Assembly (NCBI GenBank): GCA_040752275.1
Contig: JBFMFH010000007.1
Span: 1-64,000, forward strand
Source of the DNA: JBFMFH01 sp040752275
GTDB lineage: Bacteria; Acidobacteriota; Vicinamibacteria; Vicinamibacterales; JAKQTR01
Direction of reading: 5' to 3'
DNA length: 64,000 bases
The notes below the pieces were generated by a model that saw only the letters and a program-made list of their open reading frames with translations, did not search any database and was not told the DNA's origin. Shown piece after piece: positions 58,915-64,000 of this stretch (its first letter is position 1; the number at the start of each line of letters is the position of its first letter). The position numbers and the translations under genes were made by a program.

Positions 58915-61900
58915 CTATTTCCTTCGTTCCTTCGCCAGCGCGCGGTAGTAGTCCTCGATGAGCTTGCGGTACTCCCGCGGCGCGTCGTCGGCGTTGCTGA
59001 GGAACAGCGGATCGGCTTCGCCAGCGCCCAATTCGCGCCGAAGGTCGAACTCGAACCGGCGGAAGCCCTCGACCAACTGCGCCTGGAGGCGCGAGATCTC
59101 GTCGAAGTCCGTGTAGACGCGGGCATCGTCCAACGCGCGGAGGTCACGGATGAGCTGATCCAGATCGGCGGCGTCGACTCCGAGGGCCCGCAGTTCGCGG
59201 CGCAGACCCTCGGCCTCGGATCGCCGTTCGCGCGCCTGTCGCTGAAACTGACGGGCCTGGTCTGGCCCGATCGCGCCCGGACGCCGGGCACCGCCGCCAC
59301 CACCAGGGTCGAAGCCGCCGGGACCGGAGCGACCCTCGAGCGCGGAGCCGCGCTCGCCGCCGGCGCCCTGGTTCGCCTGCCCGCTGCCCTGCTGGCCCTG
59401 CTGCCCTTGCTGGCCCTGTTGCCCTCGTTGGCCCTGTTGCCCTTGTTGGCCCTGTTGCCCTCGCTGGCCCTGCTCGCGCAGCCGCTGTTCCATCGACTCG
59501 ACGCCACGCAGGAGCTGACGCGCCCGTTCGAGGGCCTCGGCGCGTGAATCCGTCTCGGCCTGGCCGACGGCCGCGGCGGCGTCGGTGAGGTGCCTCTCGA
59601 GGGATTCAAGATCGGCGCCGATTTGTTCCTCGAAGCCGGCAGCCGCCTCTGCAGGCGCCCCCTGCACGAGGCCCTTCGAGTAGCGGATCTTCTCCTTCAT
59701 CTTATCGTCGCGAATCGCGTCGGCGGCTTCCTGCAATTTGCGTGAGGCTTGTTGGCGCTCGCGGCGGAAGTCCGAGGCCGTCTGGTCGAGCTGGCGTTCG
59801 ATGTCGCCAAGTTCGTTGGCCTGGGCGTCCTTGCGTTCCATGAGCTGCCGCGCCTGCTGCTGCCGGCCCTGCCCGGCCGGACCGAGGTTGCGGACATCGC
59901 TCGTGATGTCTTCCTGCTCGGCTTGGAGACGGCGGACGCGGCCGAGGGCGTTCTCGATGTTGCGCGCCATCCGGTCGGACCGCTGCTGCTCGAGCCCGGC
60001 GCGCGCGCGACTGAGGCGCTCGGCAGCCGCCCGCGCCTCTCCGAAGGCCGCCGCGTCGCGGGTGGCGGCCGCCCGGCGCATGGCCTCGGCGGCTTCGCGC
60101 ATCTGGCGCGCCGTGTCGGCCAGGTCCGGCCGGCCTTCCTCACGCGAGAGCCGCTCGAGCTGGCGCGCCGCCTCTTCGGTCTCGTCGGCGAGCTGCCGCT
60201 GGCGCACGGCCGAACTGCCGCCGCCCGCCTGCCGGTTGCCCGCGAGCTGACGCTGGCGCTCGGCTTCCTGTTCCTGGCGCCGGGCCAGCTCCTTCAGGCG
60301 CTCGAGCATCTCATCGACTCGGTTCTCCGCCTGCTGCTGTTGGCTACGCTGGAACGTCTCGTACTGGCTCCGCAGCTTGTCCATCTCGAGCTGGAACAAG
60401 TCGGCCAACTCCTGGGCCGCGGGTGAGCTGCCCCCGCCCTGACCACCCTGGCCGCCACGCTCCTGACTCATCATCACGCGGACGTCCCGATACGCCTCCT
60501 CCGCGCGGAGCAGGCCGTTGAGCGCCTGCTGCTCGAGCGGCAGCGCGCCCTTCGGATCGCGGGCCTGGAGCTTCGCCTCGGCGTCACGCATCGAACGCGC
60601 CGCGTCACTCAGGCCCGAGGCGACCTGCGCCATTTCGTTGCCGGCCTCGGCCACGCGCGATCGGATTTGCGTGGCCAGCGTCTCGACGCGCTCCCGCAAC
60701 TGGCCCTGGGCCAGTGTCAGGAACACGACGTCCTCGCGGAACTTGGTCGCTCCCGACACGTCGCGGTCCCGCACGGTGTTGAATGTGCCCGCAACGATGC
60801 GCCGCTGTTGCTCCGAGAGGGCGGAGGTGTCGTTGGTGCCCTGGCCGCCCGCCTGGCCCGTCTGGTCGCCGGCCTGGCTCTCGGAGGCGCGATAGTCCTT
60901 GCGGAAAGGCCTGATCTGGAGGAAGTAGATGTCGCTTGTCGTTGTCTTCGGTCCGGCAACGGCGTCGTTGTCCGTGGCGCGGGCGTAGTAGGACACGACA
61001 TCACCGGGCTTCAGCGACATCTCCTCGAGAAAGACTGTTTCGCCCGCCGTGAGTCCCCTCAGCGGCCTCGGCGAGGGCCCGGCCAAGCGCGTGCTCTTCT
61101 CGGGCCCCCCGTTCACCGACATCACGAGATCCAGTTGCCGCACGCCGAAATCATCGTCGGCCTTTGCCTCGAGAAAGACCTCTTCGACGCTCGTCGGCGA
61201 CAGATCGCGCCCGGGCTTCGCGAACGAGACGACGGGGGCCTGATCCTCGAGGATGTCGATCGTGTATTGCGGCGAGGCCGTCACGGGCTTGCCCTGCGGG
61301 CTCTGCAAATCGATGCGGTAGAAGCCGCTGGCCGTCACCGTGAAGCTCGCGTCGAGCGTGCCGTCGGGATTCAGCGAGAGCGGCACCTGTTCCTGTTCGT
61401 CGCGCAGGATGTAGCCGCCCTTCGTGGGAAGCGTCGAGTGCACGCGCGCCCGGATGGTCGTACCCTTCAGGACGGCAATGTCGCCGCCGTTCTCGACCTT
61501 CTGCGCCGGCAGGTTCGTGTACGGCGGGAAGACGTACTCCAATTCGAGCCGCTCGACGAAGGGGAGGTCCGCGACCTCGATGGTGAAGACGGCCGAGCGG
61601 ACGCCGGCCGACTGCACGAAGTACTCCGTCGACTCGCGCAGGGCGAAGAGCGTGCTCTCGAACGCCTGTCCCTCTTCGGGCGCGAGCATCGGGATCCGCT
61701 CGAACGGCGCGCCCGGGCTGCTGCGCGTGAACAGGTCCACCTCGGTGGACGTGAAGCCGGAGAGTGTCGCGGCGATCGTGACGTCCGCCCCTTTGGCAAT
61801 GACCGTGCTGCCGGGCGTCACGTCGATGCGGTAGGGGCTGGCGGCTTCGGCATCGACGGCCGGCAGCAGGAGCGCCCGCGTGCCCTGCCAGAGGTAGGCC

Positions 61901-62433
61901 GGGCCGAGACCGAACACGAGCGTGGCCGCCGCGAGGATGCCGCCGAGCGCGACGGCCGACCAGCGCAGGCTCCGGCGCTCGAGCTCACGGCCGAGATCGG
62001 TCGCCTGGCACCGTTCGATGGCCGTCTCGATGAGCTTCCGCAGCAGCGCGCGCGAGTGGCCCGCGCGTTCCGCAGCGTTCTCGTCCCGCGCGGACACATC
62101 CACCGCGCTCAGCAGCGTCGCCTGCAGCGTCGGCTCGTGCTCCTCCAGGTACATCGCAACCTGCTGATCGGTCACGTGGCGCGCGAGGGGCCGGACGAAG
62201 AAGAACCAGCCGAACGCCACCAGGGCGGGGTACAGAATCACGCGGAACGCCACGATCGCCGGCGGGCTGAAGCGGAACTGCTCGAGGCCGTACGCGGCGA
62301 GGAGGAGGGTCAGGATGCCGGCGCCCGCGAGCACGGTCAGGCTCCGCATCACGATCTTCCACCGCCAACGGTTCCGCACTTCGCGGATGATCCGTACGAG
62401 CTCGTTGCGTTGGTCCGGCTGTATCGCGTCCAT
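58915..62433 (-). CDS. Large DUF4175-type membrane protein with Gln-rich repeat
   Basis: The 1172-residue protein has two N-terminal membrane helices (about 30-48 and 55-78) and a third near 175-195. Beta-rich domains to about 510 follow, then a very long helical region rich in Arg, Glu, Gln and Ala. A GQQGQQGQR-type low-complexity repeat lies near 990-1025. The arrangement matches DUF4175 proteins, which are found next to BatA/VWA-type membrane proteins in acidobacteria and related groups. Function is not known; a cell-envelope role is likely. The BatA-like gene is directly upstream, so the two are probably co-transcribed. Confidence 0.8.
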   Translation of the reverse strand: MDAIQPDQRNELVRIIREVRNRWRWKIVMRSLTVLAGAGILTLLLAAYGLEQFRFSPPAIVAFRVILYPALVAFGWFFFVRPLARHVTDQQVAMYLEEHEPTLQATLLSAVDVSARDENAAERAGHSRALLRKLIETAIERCQATDLGRELERRSLRWSAVALGGILAAATLVFGLGPAYLWQGTRALLLPAVDAEAASPYRIDVTPGSTVIAKGADVTIAATLSGFTSTEVDLFTRSSPGAPFERIPMLAPEEGQAFESTLFALRESTEYFVQSAGVRSAVFTIEVADLPFVERLELEYVFPPYTNLPAQKVENGGDIAVLKGTTIRARVHSTLPTKGGYILRDEQEQVPLSLNPDGTLDASFTVTASGFYRIDLQSPQGKPVTASPQYTIDILEDQAPVVSFAKPGRDLSPTSVEEVFLEAKADDDFGVRQLDLVMSVNGGPEKSTRLAGPSPRPLRGLTAGETVFLEEMSLKPGDVVSYYARATDNDAVAGPKTTTSDIYFLQIRPFRKDYRASESQAGDQTGQAGGQGTNDTSALSEQQRRIVAGTFNTVRDRDVSGATKFREDVVFLTLAQGQLRERVETLATQIRSRVAEAGNEMAQVASGLSDAARSMRDAEAKLQARDPKGALPLEQQALNGLLRAEEAYRDVRVMMSQERGGQGGQGGGSSPAAQELADLFQLEMDKLRSQYETFQRSQQQQAENRVDEMLERLKELARRQEQEAERQRQLAGNRQAGGGSSAVRQRQLADETEEAARQLERLSREEGRPDLADTARQMREAAEAMRRAAATRDAAAFGEARAAAERLSRARAGLEQQRSDRMARNIENALGRVRRLQAEQEDITSDVRNLGPAGQGRQQQARQLMERKDAQANELGDIERQLDQTASDFRRERQQASRKLQEAADAIRDDKMKEKIRYSKGLVQGAPAEAAAGFEEQIGADLESLERHLTDAAAAVGQAETDSRAEALERARQLLRGVESMEQRLREQGQRGQQGQQGQQGQRGQQGQQGQQGQQGSGQANQGAGGERGSALEGRSGPGGFDPGGGGGARRPGAIGPDQARQFQRQARERRSEAEGLRRELRALGVDAADLDQLIRDLRALDDARVYTDFDEISRLQAQLVEGFRRFEFDLRRELGAGEADPLFLSNADDAPREYRKLIEDYYRALAKERRK
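59386..59485. repeat. Degenerate 9-bp tandem repeat encoding GQQ
   Basis: About ten copies of a 9-bp unit (minus strand GGCCAGCAG/GGCAACAGG-like) encode Gly-Gln-Gln/Arg. In contrast to the intergenic heptamers, the unit is a multiple of three, so it can change length without shifting frame. Confidence 0.75.
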
Positions 62434-62494
62434 GCTCCGTACCCCTCAGGGATTGGGGAATGGAATGACGCTCGCGCGACAAGCGCGAGGCCAC

Positions 62495-62522
62495 CTCCCG
62501 AATCCCGAATCCCGAATCCCGG
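62495..62522. repeat. Heptanucleotide array, ATCCCGA type
   Basis: CTCCCGA, ATCCCGA, ATCCCGA, ATCCCGG: the same 28-nt block as at 36-63 but for one base, in the gap between the DUF4175 gene and its upstream neighbour. Confidence 0.9.
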
Positions 62523-62525
62523 CTC

Positions 62526-64000
62526 TTACGCCATCCGCGGCATCCTGTTCGCCAGCACGACCTCCGCGACAAGCAGCAGCAGCCCCGCGGCCAGCAGGTA
62601 CCACCACATCGCCTGCCGCCGCTCCCGCTCTTCGACCGTCATCTCCTCAACCGAGGCACGGGCGTCCGTCTCTCCGGCTGCCGTCACCGCGCTCACGAGT
62701 TCGGCCTGGTCCATCAGTGCGAGATCCGATTCGCCCGGCTCGACGTTCACCGCCACGAGCGCCGGCTGTCCCGCTCCCGTGTCGGGCCTCCGGATCTGGT
62801 AGAACCCCTGGTCGACCAGGGGAAGCGCGCGCGTGTCTGCCGTCCGCTCGAAGGTGCGGCTCTCACCGTCCGGGCCGATGACGACGAAGGTGCCCATCTC
62901 GTCCTGGATGGTCGCTTCGGTGCCGGTCCTGGCGCCTGGGTCGAATGCCTCGCCCGACGTATACCACGGTTTGGGCTCGACGTAGTGCGCCAGGTGCCTG
63001 ATGGCCTGGTGCAGGAACGGTACGAACACCGGCTTCAGCGCGAGGTCGTTCCAATAGCTGTCGAAGGTCGTCGTCCAAACCAGTACCGTCCCGCGGCCGA
63101 CCCGGCGTTCGGCCAGTGCGATGGCCCCGTCGTCGAAACGCGCCAGTGTGGCGCCCGACGCCGAGAACTGCCGGTAGCGCAGCATGCGCCCGGCGGTCAG
63201 GTCGCCGCTGCGGGGCCGGCTGAAGATTTCGAAGACCGGGTGGCTGAAGTCGATGAACCCCAGCGTGCCGCCACGCGTGCCCGATCGGTCGGTTGTCCCG
63301 CCGAGCTGCCCGGGCAGGAGATCCGGGCCGGTTTCCGGCCATGCCGCCCGCTCGCCGAGCGCCACGAGCAGCCCCACGCCGTTCCGCACGGCCGTTTCGA
63401 GCGCCGGCGCGGCCGCGCCCGCCGGCGGCCGGCTGTCGTTGAGCACGATGGCGGCGGCCGACGAGATATCGGATGGCGTCACTCGCGCCACGTCCAGGAC
63501 CCGCGTGGCGAAACCCGGGCTCGATCCGACGCCGAGTGCCCGAAGCAGGTAGGTATTCGAGTCCGGAGCCGGGTTCGGGCTCTCGATGAGCAGCACGGGA
63601 ATCCGGCTCGCGCCTGTCAGCACGGCGTGGAACGCGTCGTCTCGCGGGAGCGCGTCGCCCGGCACCAGCCGGGCCGTCACGGCCACGCGCTCGCCCGCCA
63701 GCGCGAAGGGCGCGTAGGTGACAGTCGCTGATGCGTTCGGTTCCAGGCTCACGCGAACCGAGCCCGCCTGCCGTCCGTCCACGTCCAGGCGCATGTCGCG
63801 CTCGCCCGTCGGCTCGGCCGAGCGGTTGGCCACGCGGGCCGAGAGCCGCACGCGCTCGCGGTCGCCCTGTTCGCGCTCGATGGTGAGCCCGACAATCGCG
63901 ACGTTGACCCGGCGCTCTTCCGCCACGGCGACGGGCGTCAGCACCACGCCTGGCGGGAGTCGCACATCCTGGCTCCGGTCCCATCCGGTCTTCTGGAAAT
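62526..64000 (-). CDS. BatA/VWA-type membrane protein, C-terminal part (5' end outside window)
   Basis: The frame is open to the window edge, so the N-terminus lies outside; 490 codons are visible. The visible part has beta-rich domains (VRLSARVANRSAEPTG, VSLEPNASATVTY). A DUF4159/glutamine-amidotransferase-like segment (ATRVLDVARVTPSDISSAAA, IVLNDSRPP, LGERAAWPETGPDLLPGQLG) and VLVWTTTFDSYWNDLALKPV follow. A C-terminal membrane helix (AMWWYLLAAGLLLLVAEVVL) ends the protein. This is the layout of the large BatA-like proteins paired with DUF4175. The residues nearest the edge (WDRSQDVRLPPGV) fit a continuing protein. The exact activity is unknown. Confidence 0.8.
   Translation of the reverse strand, partial: FQKTGWDRSQDVRLPPGVVLTPVAVAEERRVNVAIVGLTIEREQGDRERVRLSARVANRSAEPTGERDMRLDVDGRQAGSVRVSLEPNASATVTYAPFALAGERVAVTARLVPGDALPRDDAFHAVLTGASRIPVLLIESPNPAPDSNTYLLRALGVGSSPGFATRVLDVARVTPSDISSAAAIVLNDSRPPAGAAAPALETAVRNGVGLLVALGERAAWPETGPDLLPGQLGGTTDRSGTRGGTLGFIDFSHPVFEIFSRPRSGDLTAGRMLRYRQFSASGATLARFDDGAIALAERRVGRGTVLVWTTTFDSYWNDLALKPVFVPFLHQAIRHLAHYVEPKPWYTSGEAFDPGARTGTEATIQDEMGTFVVIGPDGESRTFERTADTRALPLVDQGFYQIRRPDTGAGQPALVAVNVEPGESDLALMDQAELVSAVTAAGETDARASVEEMTVEERERRQAMWWYLLAAGLLLLVAEVVLANRMPRMA

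Noticed and set aside
60667..62802. 711-codon frame opposite the DUF4175 gene
   Set aside because: Composition is the complement of an Arg/Glu/Gln-rich protein, with no recognisable domain.

Overview
The window is a GC-rich bacterial chromosome segment in which almost every base is coding. The organism is probably an acidobacterium of the Vicinamibacteria type. That is an inference from gene content: exported BNR-repeat and imidazolonepropionase-like amidohydrolase proteins, a DUF4175/BatA-like pair, a microcompartment locus, and no outer-membrane or metabolic marker that fixes the phylum. No rRNA, tRNA, CRISPR array or transposase was seen.

Layout. (1) 1-9.9 kb, housekeeping and accessory genes: a radical SAM protein, a HAD hydrolase, an exported amidohydrolase, glutaminyl-tRNA synthetase with an in-frame membrane-anchor extension, an exported BNR/sortilin-like protein, a CBS-pair protein and a CtaA-like heme A synthase. 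(2) 10-46.4 kb, a nearly complete flagellar island: EF-hand protein, motBA, fliC, fliD-fliS-chaperone, then a long leftward run. Read in the direction of transcription, that run is flgB-flgC-fliE-fliF-fliG-fliH-fliI-fliJ-flgD-flgE-fliK; fliL-fliN2-fliO-fliP-fliQ-fliR-flhB-flhA-flhF-flhG-fliA-fliM-fliN1-(membrane protein)-(MshEN-like protein)-flgF; flgG-flgA-flgH-flgI-flgJ-flgM-flgN-flgK-flgL-fliW-csrA-GNAT. No chemotaxis genes and no rpoN lie in the window. (3) 46.5-50.3 kb, regulators: a truncated receiver protein, an NtrC-family sigma-54 activator, a diguanylate cyclase and an NtrB-like histidine kinase. (4) 50.7-56.3 kb, a bacterial microcompartment operon (three EutN/CcmL pentamers, one BMC-H, two tandem-BMC proteins, a CoA-acylating aldehyde dehydrogenase and an RpiB-DeoC fusion), which resembles the sugar-phosphate-utilizing class. 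(5) 56.4-64 kb, a Uma2 nuclease-like protein, an exported creatininase-RidA fusion, a large DUF4175 protein and a BatA-like membrane protein cut by the window end.

Regulation can be read from the DNA. Five good -24/-12 (sigma-54) promoter matches precede flagellar units: the EF-hand gene, fliD, flgG, fliL and flgB. A sigma-28 match precedes fliC, whose leader has two GGA sites 18 nt apart, one in a hairpin loop and one in the Shine-Dalgarno sequence. This is the expected layout for CsrA repression relieved by FliW, and both proteins are encoded 4 kb away. The picture is a cascade: NtrB/NtrC-like pair -> sigma-54 -> basal body and fliA/flgM -> sigma-28 -> flagellin, with CsrA/FliW control on top and possible c-di-GMP input (diguanylate cyclase, MshEN-like protein).

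A second theme is short tandem arrays with a strict 7-nt unit (ATCCCGA-, TTCTGTC- and GGTCCCC-type) in gaps between genes. Some run into gene ends and supply C-terminal residues or a stop codon.
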